Of a stretch of 7,420 nucleotides of DNA, positions 1-6,100 are shown piece by piece (position 1 is the first letter of the stretch; each line of letters starts with the position of its first letter). The notes beneath the pieces are model-generated. The model was not told the DNA's origin. It made no database searches and saw only the letters and a list, made by a program, of their open reading frames with translations. Origin of the DNA: a bacterium. Lineage in GTDB: Bacteria > Pseudomonadota > Gammaproteobacteria > Burkholderiales > Thiobacteraceae. The translations under genes were made by a program, and so were the position numbers. The DNA is taken from NCBI GenBank assembly GCA_027438535.1, contig DAIAMA010000052.1:1-7420 (forward strand). The letters run 5' to 3'.

Positions 1-702
1 AGCGCCTCTACATCGCCTTTCGCATCGAAAAAATCCACGGCGCGCTCGGAAGCGCCCCATTGCTCGGGATGTACCGAGCCATAACACAGCCCGGCGATAT
101 GGGAAGGCTGTTCAAAGCCCGCTTTAGAATTACCGAATACCCGTCCGATCTCAAACACGCGCACCCGGGACTGCTTACGGTTGAGATTGAAGCGCAAACA
201 ATCCACGAGCCCGCCCCACAAGGTCGAGCGCATCGCGCTCAAATGCGAGGCAATTGGGTTTTTCAGCAGAATGGGATTCGGGTTTCCCGCAAAATTCGCT
301 TCCCAACTCGGCTCGACGAAACTATAGGTGATAACTTCCTGGTAATCGCGTGCCACCAGGCGCTCGCGCAATTGTTCCGCCGTTCGCGCCGCATCTGGGC
401 ATGGCAGCATATCGAGACGCGCACGCGGCGGAATGGCGGGAATATTGTCGTAGCCGTATAAGCGCGCGATTTCCTCGATGAGGTCTTCTTCGATCGCCAA
501 ATCGAAGCGATAAGCCGGCGGCGTAACCCGGAAATCGTTGCCGTCCATGGCCAGATCGAGTTGCAAACGCCCGAGCAAAGACCGAATGTCGCTATGCGCG
601 AGATCCAGTCCCAGTATTTTGCACGCGCGCGAAACGCGCAAAAGGATAGGATCGCGAGCCGGCAAGGCATGCGCCGTTTCCGTGACTGGGCCCGGCGCGC
701 CC
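1..702 (-). CDS. pheT: Phenylalanyl-tRNA synthetase beta subunit, internal fragment (both ends missing)
   Basis: The beta chain of the (alpha-beta)2 cytoplasmic enzyme that charges tRNA-Phe. The minus strand from about 702 down to 1 reads without a stop as roughly 233 PheT residues. It starts in the stretch before the B5 domain (GPVTE, then [17 protein letters not shown]) and runs through B5 ([29 protein letters not shown]). It then enters the catalytic-like core ([50 protein letters not shown]). By comparison with E. coli PheT (about 795 residues) this is approximately residues 390-630. The 3' part runs off the left edge. The 5' part, about 390 codons including the tRNA-binding and B3/B4 editing domains, is absent: homology stops at 694-702, where surE begins on the other strand. 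No start codon belongs to this fragment. The family call is secure; whether the truncation is real is doubtful. Confidence 0.93.
694..702. other. pheT/surE head-to-head breakpoint with palindromic microhomology
   Basis: Minus-strand PheT homology (G-A-P-G-P-V) and plus-strand SurE homology (G-A-P-T-D-C) both extend into the same nine bases, GGCGCGCCC. The first eight, GGCGCGCC, are a perfect palindrome, and the palindrome GGGCCC sits directly beside it at 688-693. Left of this point only PheT is recognisable and right of it only SurE. There is no intergenic DNA, promoter or start codon for either gene. This is what a microhomology-mediated inverted join would leave, whether made in the cell, during DNA amplification or library preparation, or in assembly. 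Confidence 0.8.
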
Positions 703-1245
703 ACCGATTGCGTGCATCTTGCCGTCACCGGCATGCTGGAGCAGTTGCCCGACATGGTCGTTTCCGGCATCAATCACGGCGCGAATATGGGCGATGACAC
801 CATTTATTCCGGCACGGTCGCCGCCGCCACCGAGGGTTTCCTGCTCGGCATTCCCGCGATCGCGGTGTCGCTTGCCGGGACAAGCATGGGTCATTACACT
901 ACGGCAGGAGAAATTACCCTCGAGCTCGTGCAACGTTATCGTAACCGGCCTTTTCCCCAGCCCATGCTGCTCAATGTCAATGTCCCGGATTTGCCGTATG
1001 CGGAATTGCAGGGCATCGAAATCACGCGGCTCGGCAAGCGCCATAAAGCGGAGCCGGTGATGAAAACCGAAAGCCCGCGCGGCGAGACCGTGTATTGGGT
1101 AGGCGCGGCGGGTGGCGCGCAGGACGCCGGGCCGGGCACCGACTTTCATGCGGTGGCGAATCGGCGCGCTTCCGTGACGCCCTTGCAGGTCGACTTGACC
1201 CATTTCGAAAAGCTCGATGCCATGATGCAATGGATGCGCGGATGA
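694..1245 (+). pseudogene. surE: 5'-nucleotidase/3'-nucleotidase SurE, 5'-truncated
   Basis: SurE is a metal-dependent phosphatase acting on nucleoside 5'- and 3'-monophosphates and short polyphosphate. The visible 183 residues match the family from PTDCVHLA onward: SGIN at 763-774, [37 protein letters not shown], and the C-terminal block [16 protein letters not shown] with [10 protein letters not shown]. By comparison with E. coli SurE (253 residues) about 65 N-terminal residues are missing. These include the N-terminal Asp-Asp pair and the Ser that, with the retained Asn of SGIN, bind the metal. The frame stays open upstream to an ATG at 538, but that stretch is antisense pheT and does not look like SurE, so 538 is not a genuine start. 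As it stands the product should be inactive. The 3' end is normal and overlaps pcm as ATGA. Typed as a pseudogene because no intact start exists here; it may equally be an artefact of the join at 694-702. Confidence 0.85.
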
Positions 1246-1898
1246 ATCAGCGTTTTTCCGGTATCGGCATGACTTCGCAGCGCACCCGTGCGCGCATGCT
1301 GGAGCGCTTGCGCGCGCAAGGCATTAGCGACGAAGTGGTGCTAACCGCGATGAACGATGTTCCGCGCCACATCTTTGTGGATGAGGCGTTGTCCAGCCGT
1401 GCTTACGAAGATATTTCCCTGCCCATCGGCTTCGGTCAAACCATCTCTCAGCCCTATATCGTGGCGCGCATGGTCGAACTCGCGCGCGGCGGACGCGGGA
1501 TCGTGAAGGCGCTGGAAATAGGTACCGGGTGCGGCTACCAGGCCGCGGTGTTGTCGCGTGTCGCCAAAGAGGTGTATTCGGTGGAGCGCATCGCGCCCTT
1601 GATCGCCAAAGCGCGTAAGAACTTGCGCGAGATGCGCATCCACAACGTTAAAGTAAAATACGCCGATGGCACGCTGGGCCTGGCGGAGTTCGCACCCTAC
1701 GATGCGATTGTGATGGCTGCTGCGGCAACGCATATTCCGCCGGAACTGCTGGCGCAGCTTGCAATCGGCGGCCGCTTGGTATTGCCGATGGGGCCGGATA
1801 CGCAAAAGCTGACCGTAGTCGAACGTACCTCGCACGGCTTTCAGCAAACCGAGGTAGGCGAAGTGAAATTCGTGCCCTTATTGGGTGGAGTAATGTAA
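1242..1898 (+). CDS. pcm: Protein-L-isoaspartate O-methyltransferase
   Basis: Uses S-adenosylmethionine to methylate isoaspartyl residues formed by ageing of Asn and Asp in proteins, the first step of their repair in the cytoplasm. The 218 residues fit the usual length (about 208-220). Visible family marks are [11 protein letters not shown] (40-50), the [18 protein letters not shown] segment (54-71), the SAM-binding motif [11 protein letters not shown] (91-100) followed by the acidic VYSVER (111-116), ADGT (141-144), and the late strand and loop [16 protein letters not shown] and GGRLVLPMG (155-184). The start at 1242 overlaps the surE stop as ATGA, the usual sign of translational coupling, and gives the normal N-terminus [16 protein letters not shown]. 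In-frame ATGs at 1230 and 1269 are possible alternatives. The TAA stop shares one base with the nlpD start. Pcm next to surE and upstream of nlpD-rpoS is the classical proteobacterial arrangement, linking it to stationary-phase survival. Confidence 0.96.
   Translation: MNQRFSGIGMTSQRTRARMLERLRAQGISDEVVLTAMNDVPRHIFVDEALSSRAYEDISLPIGFGQTISQPYIVARMVELARGGRGIVKALEIGTGCGYQAAVLSRVAKEVYSVERIAPLIAKARKNLREMRIHNVKVKYADGTLGLAEFAPYDAIVMAAAATHIPPELLAQLAIGGRLVLPMGPDTQKLTVVERTSHGFQQTEVGEVKFVPLLGGVM
1884..1890 (+). promoter_or_regulatory. Ribosome-binding site for nlpD
   Basis: GGTGGAG lies seven bases before the ATG at 1898, inside the last codons of pcm. It is the clearest Shine-Dalgarno match in this gene run and fixes the nlpD start at the TAATG overlap. 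Confidence 0.6.
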
Positions 1899-2848
1899 TG
1901 ACGCATGCGCATAGTATAGGGCGGGGAAGCGTTTTATTTGCCTGTTTCGCTATGCTTGCCGCGCTTTCGGGTTGTAGCACCACGGTGCGTGCACCGGTAA
2001 TCGACCGCTTGCCCGCGCAACCTTCCGCCAAGGCGGCGGCACAAGTCAAAACGCCGGATGGACGTCCCGCAAGCTACGTGGTGCAGAAAGGCGATACGCT
2101 CTATAGCGTCGCGCTGGAGCATGGCCAGGACTACAAAGACTTGGCGCAATGGAACGGCATCCAGGCGCCGTACACCATCCGCATCGGCCAAATTTTGCGC
2201 ATGGTGCCGCCGCAAGATGAAGTAGCGACGCCGCTTAAGCCAATGCCCGCGTTGCAAGCCACGCCGCTACCTGCGACCGAAGCAGCGCTGAAGACGGCGC
2301 CGAAAGCGCTTAAGCTGCCTTATTCCGAACAAGCGCTGGCGCAGCTGGAGCAAGGCGCGCAATCCGCGGCGCCTATCACGGCACCGAAACCGGAAGCCGC
2401 TAAAGCGGAGCCGCCCAAACCGGCGGCAGTGCCGGAACCGGTCAAACCCAATGCCGGGGACGAAGAAGAGAAAATCGACTGGGGTTGGCCGGCGGAAGGT
2501 AAAATCCTCGCCAACTTCAATGATAACGGCAATGCAAAAGGCATCGATATCGGCGGCAGTCTCGGCCAACCGATACTCGCTGCGGCGGCGGGTAAAGTGG
2601 TGCATACCGGCAGCACTTTGCGGGGTTACGGGAAACTGATTATCATCAAGCACAATACGAATTATTTCAGCGTATATGCGCACAATAACCAGATTTTGGT
2701 CAGAGAAGGTCAAATGGTGGTGAAAGGACAGAAAATCGCCGAGATGGGCAACTCCGACGCGGACCGGGTAAAGCTCCATTTCGAGATTCGCCGCCTGGGT
2801 AAGCCGGTCGATCCGCTAAAGTATTTGCCTAACGATAGGACGCCATGA
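1898..2848 (+). CDS. nlpD: Lipoprotein NlpD, LysM plus degenerate M23 (LytM) domain, amidase activator
   Basis: An envelope lipoprotein expected to activate a periplasmic N-acetylmuramoyl-L-alanine amidase (AmiC type) during septum splitting. The 316 residues start with a signal peptide ending in the lipobox LSGC (23-26); Ser at +2 favours outer-membrane sorting. A LysM peptidoglycan-binding domain follows (about 59-104, SYVVQKGDTLYSVA...IRIGQIL). Then comes a Pro/Ala/Lys/Glu-rich linker (about 106-188) and a C-terminal M23 fold (about 195-311). In the M23 domain the HxGxD motif reads AKGID, so the first zinc His is Ala213 while Asp217 remains. The terminal HxH reads K292-L-H294, so its first His is lost; YAH (His262) is kept. 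This loss fits an activator rather than a peptidase. The TAATG junction with pcm (1896-1900) and a ribosome-binding site GGTGGAG at 1884-1890 support the start. In enterobacteria promoters for rpoS lie inside nlpD; I could not pick one here. Confidence 0.94.
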   Translation: MTHAHSIGRGSVLFACFAMLAALSGCSTTVRAPVIDRLPAQPSAKAAAQVKTPDGRPASYVVQKGDTLYSVALEHGQDYKDLAQWNGIQAPYTIRIGQILRMVPPQDEVATPLKPMPALQATPLPATEAALKTAPKALKLPYSEQALAQLEQGAQSAAPITAPKPEAAKAEPPKPAAVPEPVKPNAGDEEEKIDWGWPAEGKILANFNDNGNAKGIDIGGSLGQPILAAAAGKVVHTGSTLRGYGKLIIIKHNTNYFSVYAHNNQILVREGQMVVKGQKIAEMGNSDADRVKLHFEIRRLGKPVDPLKYLPNDRTP

Positions 2849-3798
2849 ATTCCGACGCGAGCGACCCCGACGAAATCGAGCCGCTCGACCCAGAGGCGGG
2901 TGCCGAGCCACGGGATGAGCCCGAATCTCAGCCGGCGGAGGGCGAGGCCGCGCCTTTTTTCGCGGACTTGCAAGCCGACGTTACCCAACTCTACCTCAAT
3001 GAAATCGGCCACAACGCGCTGCTTACCCCCGAGGAAGAGCAGCGCCTGTCGCGCCTGATGAAGCAAGGCGATTTCGCGGCGCGCCAGCGCATGATCGAAT
3101 GCAATCTGCGCCTGGTGGTAAATATCGCCAAACACTATGTGAACCGCGGCATGGCGTTACTGGATCTGATCGAGGAGGGCAATCTGGGCTTGATCCACGC
3201 GCTGGAAAAATTCGAGCCCGAGCGCGGTTTTCGTTTTTCCACCTATGCCACCTGGTGGATACGCCAGAATATCGAGCGCGCCATCATGAACCAGTCGCGC
3301 ACCATCCGGTTGCCGGTACACATCATCAAAGAGCTCAACATCTACCTGCGCGCCCAGCGCCATCTCGAATCGCATGGCACGCCCGACCCGACGATAGAAG
3401 ACATCGCGCATTTGGTGGATCGCGATATAGAAGAAGTGCGCTATGTGATGGGCTTGAACGAGCGCACTGCCTCGCTCGACGCGCCGCTCGATATCGACCC
3501 GAATCTTTCCGTGGGAGAAGCTATCCCCGATGAGCAAGGGGTGTTGCCGGAAATGCTGTTGCAGCAGAGCGAGGTGGAGAAATACGTGCACGAGTGGCTC
3601 AATCAGCTCACCGCGAAGCAGCGCAGCGTCATCGAACGCCGCTTCGGCCTGAACGGGCACGACATCAGCACGCTGGAAGGCGTGGCGGAAGCCCATGGCA
3701 TTACCCGCGAGCGCGTGCGCCAAATCCAAATGGAGGCGCTGCAAAGCTTGCGCAAGATTTTGCGGCGGCACGGCGCGATCAAAGACTTTTTGCTCTAA
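2845..3798 (+). CDS. rpoS: RNA polymerase sigma factor RpoS (sigma-38)
   Basis: The general-stress and stationary-phase sigma factor, which directs core RNA polymerase to stress promoters. The 317 residues begin with an acidic, Pro-rich tail (1-37), then region 1.2 (about 43-75, DVTQLYLNEIGHNALLTPEEE). Region 2 spans about 80-150, with the core-binding and -10 recognition segment DLIEEGNLGLIHALEKFEPERGFRFSTYATWWIRQNIERA (107-146). Region 3 covers about 158-235. Region 4 (about 245-317) has the -35-binding helix-turn-helix STLEGVAEAHGITRERVRQIQMEAL (275-299). The absence of a long region 1.1 and non-conserved insert, together with the position after nlpD, separate it from RpoD and RpoH. The ATG overlaps the nlpD stop by four bases (ATGA, 2845-2848) and follows AGGA at 2837-2840 with a rather short four-base spacer. 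Translation is therefore probably coupled to nlpD, although a transcript from a promoter inside nlpD is also plausible by analogy with enterobacteria. Confidence 0.96.
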   Translation: MNSDASDPDEIEPLDPEAGAEPRDEPESQPAEGEAAPFFADLQADVTQLYLNEIGHNALLTPEEEQRLSRLMKQGDFAARQRMIECNLRLVVNIAKHYVNRGMALLDLIEEGNLGLIHALEKFEPERGFRFSTYATWWIRQNIERAIMNQSRTIRLPVHIIKELNIYLRAQRHLESHGTPDPTIEDIAHLVDRDIEEVRYVMGLNERTASLDAPLDIDPNLSVGEAIPDEQGVLPEMLLQQSEVEKYVHEWLNQLTAKQRSVIERRFGLNGHDISTLEGVAEAHGITRERVRQIQMEALQSLRKILRRHGAIKDFLL

Positions 3799-3819
3799 TT
3801 CCCGCGCCATTCGCTTTTT

Positions 3820-4482
3820 ATGATCTCCTGGAACGCCATCCGGACCGTCTTGCTCGACATGGATGGCACATTACTCGATCTCCATTACGACAACTACTTT
3901 TGGCTGAAGCATGTGCCGGTACGGTATGCCGAGAAGCACGGCTTGAGTTTGGAGGATTCGCAGCGTGAGCTGGGACACCGCTATGCAAGCGTCGCCGGCA
4001 CCATGCAGTGGTATTGCGTCGATTATTGGAGCACCGAACTCGGGCTGGATATCGAGCGGCTCAAACAAGAGGTAGCGCATCTCATCGCGGTGCATACGCA
4101 CGTCGTACCGTTTTTGAAACAGCTGCGCGCGCAGAACAAACGCGTGGTATTGGTCACCAACGCCCATCACAAAAGCCTGGCATTGAAAATGGGTAAGACC
4201 GGCTTAGATGCCTATTTCGACGTGCTGATCAGTGCGCACACCCTCGGCATCCCGAAAGAGCATCCCGCATTCTGGCACCAGCTGCAAACGCTGGAAGCCT
4301 TCGACCCACGACACACCTTATTGATTGACGACAGTCTGCCGGTACTGCGCTCGGCACGGGATTACGGTATCGCGCACTTGCTCGCGGTCTACCTACCGGA
4401 TACCAAGCAAGCGAGAAAAGAGGTAGGCGAGTTTGAAGCAATCGAGCATTTCGAGCAGATCATGCCTCGTTCACAGCAATAA
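3820..4482 (+). CDS. yrfG: HAD-superfamily GMP/IMP nucleotidase, YrfG type
   Basis: A cytoplasmic haloacid-dehalogenase-fold phosphatase. The closest relative I recognise is E. coli YrfG, which dephosphorylates GMP and IMP. The 220 residues carry all HAD motifs: motif I DMDGT (13-17, nucleophile Asp13 and acid Asp15), motif II LVTN (111-114), motif III Lys146 in PKE, and motif IV DD (170-171). YrfG-specific stretches are DNYFWLK (24-30), WYCVDYWSTELGLDI (64-78) and TGLDAYFDVLISAHTLGIPKE (127-147). The gene starts 21 bases after the rpoS stop, in the same reading frame, and no other ATG, GTG or TTG lies between, so 3820 is the only reasonable start. No Shine-Dalgarno sequence is evident (the bases before the ATG are T-rich), so expression may rely on readthrough of rpoS transcripts. 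The 3' end overlaps the convergent DUF498 gene by 12 bases. Exact substrate preference is inferred from the family. Confidence 0.88.
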   Translation: MISWNAIRTVLLDMDGTLLDLHYDNYFWLKHVPVRYAEKHGLSLEDSQRELGHRYASVAGTMQWYCVDYWSTELGLDIERLKQEVAHLIAVHTHVVPFLKQLRAQNKRVVLVTNAHHKSLALKMGKTGLDAYFDVLISAHTLGIPKEHPAFWHQLQTLEAFDPRHTLLIDDSLPVLRSARDYGIAHLLAVYLPDTKQARKEVGEFEAIEHFEQIMPRSQQ

Positions 4483-4839
4483 GGCCGCCGCCACGCGCCG
4501 GCCTTCGCCCATCAGAATATTGTAGGTTCGCGCCGCGGCGAAAGTGTCCATTACTTCGAAGCCGATGCGCGCTTGAGCGAGCACGGCGCTTAAGCGCGGA
4601 TGCGGGAAATGCAGCTGCTTCCCGGTGCCCAGCAACACGATTTCCGGAGTCAGTGTGGCGAGGAAGGCGTAGTGTGCCTCCGTCAAATCGTCCAAGCTGT
4701 GCGGTGGCCAATCGGCTATCAGCTTGTCCGGCAGGACAATCAGACTGCGCTCGAAGCGCTGTTGGTTCACCATGAGATAGCCTTCGCCATATGCGGTGAT
4801 GAGATTTTGGCCGGCCTGTTGGGTTAAATGCAGTTTCAT
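4471..4839 (-). CDS. Mth938-like (DUF498/AAMDC family) small protein
   Basis: A 122-residue protein of the Mth938/DUF498 family, related to mitochondrial complex I assembly factor NDUFAF3; its biochemical role in bacteria is not settled. Family marks are the N-terminal strand region with YGEGYLMVN (17-25) and RSLIVLPDKLIADWPP (31-46), the signature EIVLLGTGKQLHFP (66-79), then IGFEVMDTFAAARTYNILMGEGRRVAAALLL (92-122). No signal peptide or membrane segment is seen, so it is probably cytoplasmic. The start at 4839 gives the usual N-terminus with the following QQAGQNLITAYG. The upstream bases show no good Shine-Dalgarno sequence, but a perfect TATAAT lies on the minus strand at 4878-4883. It is transcribed divergently from alaC and convergently towards yrfG, and the 3' ends overlap at 4471-4482. 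Identification is by motif recall, not search. Confidence 0.86.
   Translation of the reverse strand: MKLHLTQQAGQNLITAYGEGYLMVNQQRFERSLIVLPDKLIADWPPHSLDDLTEAHYAFLATLTPEIVLLGTGKQLHFPHPRLSAVLAQARIGFEVMDTFAAARTYNILMGEGRRVAAALLL
4481..4505. terminator. Hairpin at convergent gene ends, possible bidirectional terminator
   Basis: AAGGCCG (4481-4487) and CGGCCTT (4499-4505) can form a perfect 7-bp stem with an 11-base loop, starting within the yrfG stop codon and lying in the last codons of the minus-strand DUF498 gene. Neither side has the T-run of a classical intrinsic terminator, so it may only weakly stop transcription or stabilise 3' ends. Its location between converging genes is the main support. 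Confidence 0.35.
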
Positions 4840-4915
4840 AAGAGGTCTAATTGCGACAGCGCATGCTGTACTGTAAGATTATAACTTTTTTGGATTTTTA
4901 GCTATTTGGCAGCCT
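4840..4915. promoter_or_regulatory. Divergent promoter region between the DUF498 gene and alaC
   Basis: This AT-rich 76-base gap is the only true intergenic space of any size in the window. Towards alaC there is TTGCGA (4851-4856), a 17-base spacer and TAAGAT (4874-4879), four of six matches in each box; TATAAC at 4880-4885 is an alternative -10. Towards the minus-strand gene a perfect TATAAT lies at 4878-4883, with A-rich DNA upstream of it but no good -35. The two -10 candidates overlap, so polymerases might compete. These are consensus matches by eye and not proof of promoter activity. Confidence 0.45.
4856..4869. repeat. Short inverted repeat ACAGC-GCAT-GCTGT, candidate operator
   Basis: Five-base arms ACAGC and GCTGT flank GCAT. 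The repeat lies between the -35-like and -10-like boxes for alaC, and just downstream of the minus-strand -10 box. A dimeric regulator bound here could affect both directions. The arms are short and chance is not excluded; I recognise no known operator. Confidence 0.3.
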
Positions 4916-6100
4916 ATGGAACCGTTCTCGAGAATCAAGCGGCTTCCGCCCTACGTGTTCAATATCACCGGCGAGTTGAAGGCGGCGGCGCGCAAACGCG
5001 GTGAGGATATCATCGACTTCGGCATGGGCAACCCCGATCAGCCGACGCCGCAGCATATCGTCGATAAATTGATCGAGTCCGCGCAGCGCGGCGACACCCA
5101 CCGCTATTCCGTTTCCAAGGGCATTCCGCGCTTGCGGCGCGCGATCTCGACTTGGTATAAAACCCGTTACGACATCGATATCAATCCCGATACCGAGGCT
5201 ATCGTCACCATCGGCTCGAAAGAGGGCATCGCGCATTTGGCGCTGGCGACGCTGTATAAGGGCGACATCGTTCTGGTGCCGAACCCGAGCTATCCGATCC
5301 ATATTTACGGCCCGGTGATCGCCGGCGCGGATATTCATCATATCCCCATGAAATCCGGCATCGATTTCTGCGACGAGCTGGAGAAAGCGATCAAGAGTTC
5401 TTTCCCCAAGCCGAAGATGCTGATCCTGAATTTCCCTAGCAACCCGACCACGCAATGCGTGGATCTGCCGTTCTTCGAGAAAGTCGTCGGCATTTGCCTG
5501 GAGCATGGCATCTTGATCGTGCATGACATCGCCTACGCCGATATCGTGTTCGACGGCTACAAAGCGCCGTCGATTTTACAGGTGCCGGGCGCGAAAGAAA
5601 TCGCGGTGGAATTTTTCACCCTTTCCAAAAGCTACAATATGCCTGGCTGGCGCGTGGGCTTCATGGTGGGGAATAAAGAGTTGGTCGCGGCGCTGGCGCG
5701 CATCAAGAGCTACCACGATTACGGCACCTTCACGCCGATCCAAGTGGCCTCGATCTTGGCGCTGGAAGGGCCGCAGGATTGCGTGGAAGATATCCGCCTC
5801 ATGTATCAAACCCGCCGCGACGCGCTGTGCAAGGGCTTGGATTCGATCGCTTGGGAGATTGAAATTCCCAAAGCCACCATGTTCGTGTGGGCGCCGATTC
5901 CCGAGCCGTACAAAGCGATGGGCTCGCTGGAGTTTTCCAAAAAGGTATTGCTGGACGCCAAAGTCGCGGTCTCGCCCGGCGTGGGCTTCGGCGAGTTCGG
6001 CGACGATCATGTGCGGTTTAGCTTGATCGAGAACGAATCGCGCACGCGCCAGGCCATTCGCGGTCTGAAAGAAATGTTCAAGAAAGACGGATTGCTATGA
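4916..6100 (+). CDS. alaC: PLP-dependent aminotransferase AlaC (glutamate-pyruvate aminotransferase type)
   Basis: A fold-type I (class I/II) aminotransferase closely resembling E. coli AlaC, which interconverts pyruvate plus glutamate and alanine plus 2-oxoglutarate. The 394 residues show the N-terminal [19 protein letters not shown] and [10 protein letters not shown] (32-41), [11 protein letters not shown] (98-108), and [12 protein letters not shown] (121-132). The cofactor-binding FPSNPT (173-178, Asn176), HDIAYAD (203-209, Asp204 and Tyr207) and [12 protein letters not shown] (235-246, Schiff-base Lys238) are present, as is the substrate-carboxylate Arg367 in HVRFSLIE. All key residues are intact. 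The start at 4916 gives the usual family N-terminus; only a weak ribosome-binding site precedes it. The last codons overlap hom as ATGA, so the two are cotranscribed. That context suggests a role tied to aspartate-family amino acids as well as, or instead of, alanine supply; substrate choice cannot be settled from sequence. Confidence 0.93.
   Translation: MEPFSRIKRLPPYVFNITGELKAAARKRGEDIIDFGMGNPDQPTPQHIVDKLIESAQRGDTHRYSVSKGIPRLRRAISTWYKTRYDIDINPDTEAIVTIGSKEGIAHLALATLYKGDIVLVPNPSYPIHIYGPVIAGADIHHIPMKSGIDFCDELEKAIKSSFPKPKMLILNFPSNPTTQCVDLPFFEKVVGICLEHGILIVHDIAYADIVFDGYKAPSILQVPGAKEIAVEFFTLSKSYNMPGWRVGFMVGNKELVAALARIKSYHDYGTFTPIQVASILALEGPQDCVEDIRLMYQTRRDALCKGLDSIAWEIEIPKATMFVWAPIPEPYKAMGSLEFSKKVLLDAKVAVSPGVGFGEFGDDHVRFSLIENESRTRQAIRGLKEMFKKDGLL

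Noticed and set aside
60..461. Plus-strand open frame of 133 codons
   Set aside because: It lies opposite a continuous PheT reading frame and its translation resembles no family; a GC-rich shadow.
538..693. Upstream in-frame extension of SurE to an ATG at 538
   Set aside because: These codons are antisense pheT and do not resemble the SurE N-terminus (no DD metal motif). The frame is open by chance across the join.
688..702. Adjacent GGGCCC and GGCGCGCC read as cloning linker or vector sequence
   Set aside because: Both palindromes encode family-consistent residues of PheT, and partly of SurE, with no polylinker or vector bases around them. They are better explained as native GC-rich microhomology.
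592..1230. Minus-strand open frame of 212 codons opposite surE
   Set aside because: Arg/His-rich translation with no family resemblance, antisense to clear SurE sequence; also not in the PheT frame.
1095..1241. Longer N-terminus for pcm starting at 1095
   Set aside because: It would overlap surE by 150 bases and adds a non-family sequence. The ATGA start at 1242 gives the normal Pcm length.
3157..3810. Minus-strand open frame of 217 codons opposite rpoS
   Set aside because: Antisense to strongly conserved sigma regions 2-4, no recognisable domain or ribosome-binding site; a codon-bias shadow.
3799..3819. Terminator after rpoS
   Set aside because: The gap ends in CTTTTT but has no preceding stem of useful length, so it is not called.
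5523..6026. Plus-strand 167-codon open frame within alaC
   Set aside because: Out-of-frame, Arg/Ser/Trp-rich translation inside a fully conserved aminotransferase.
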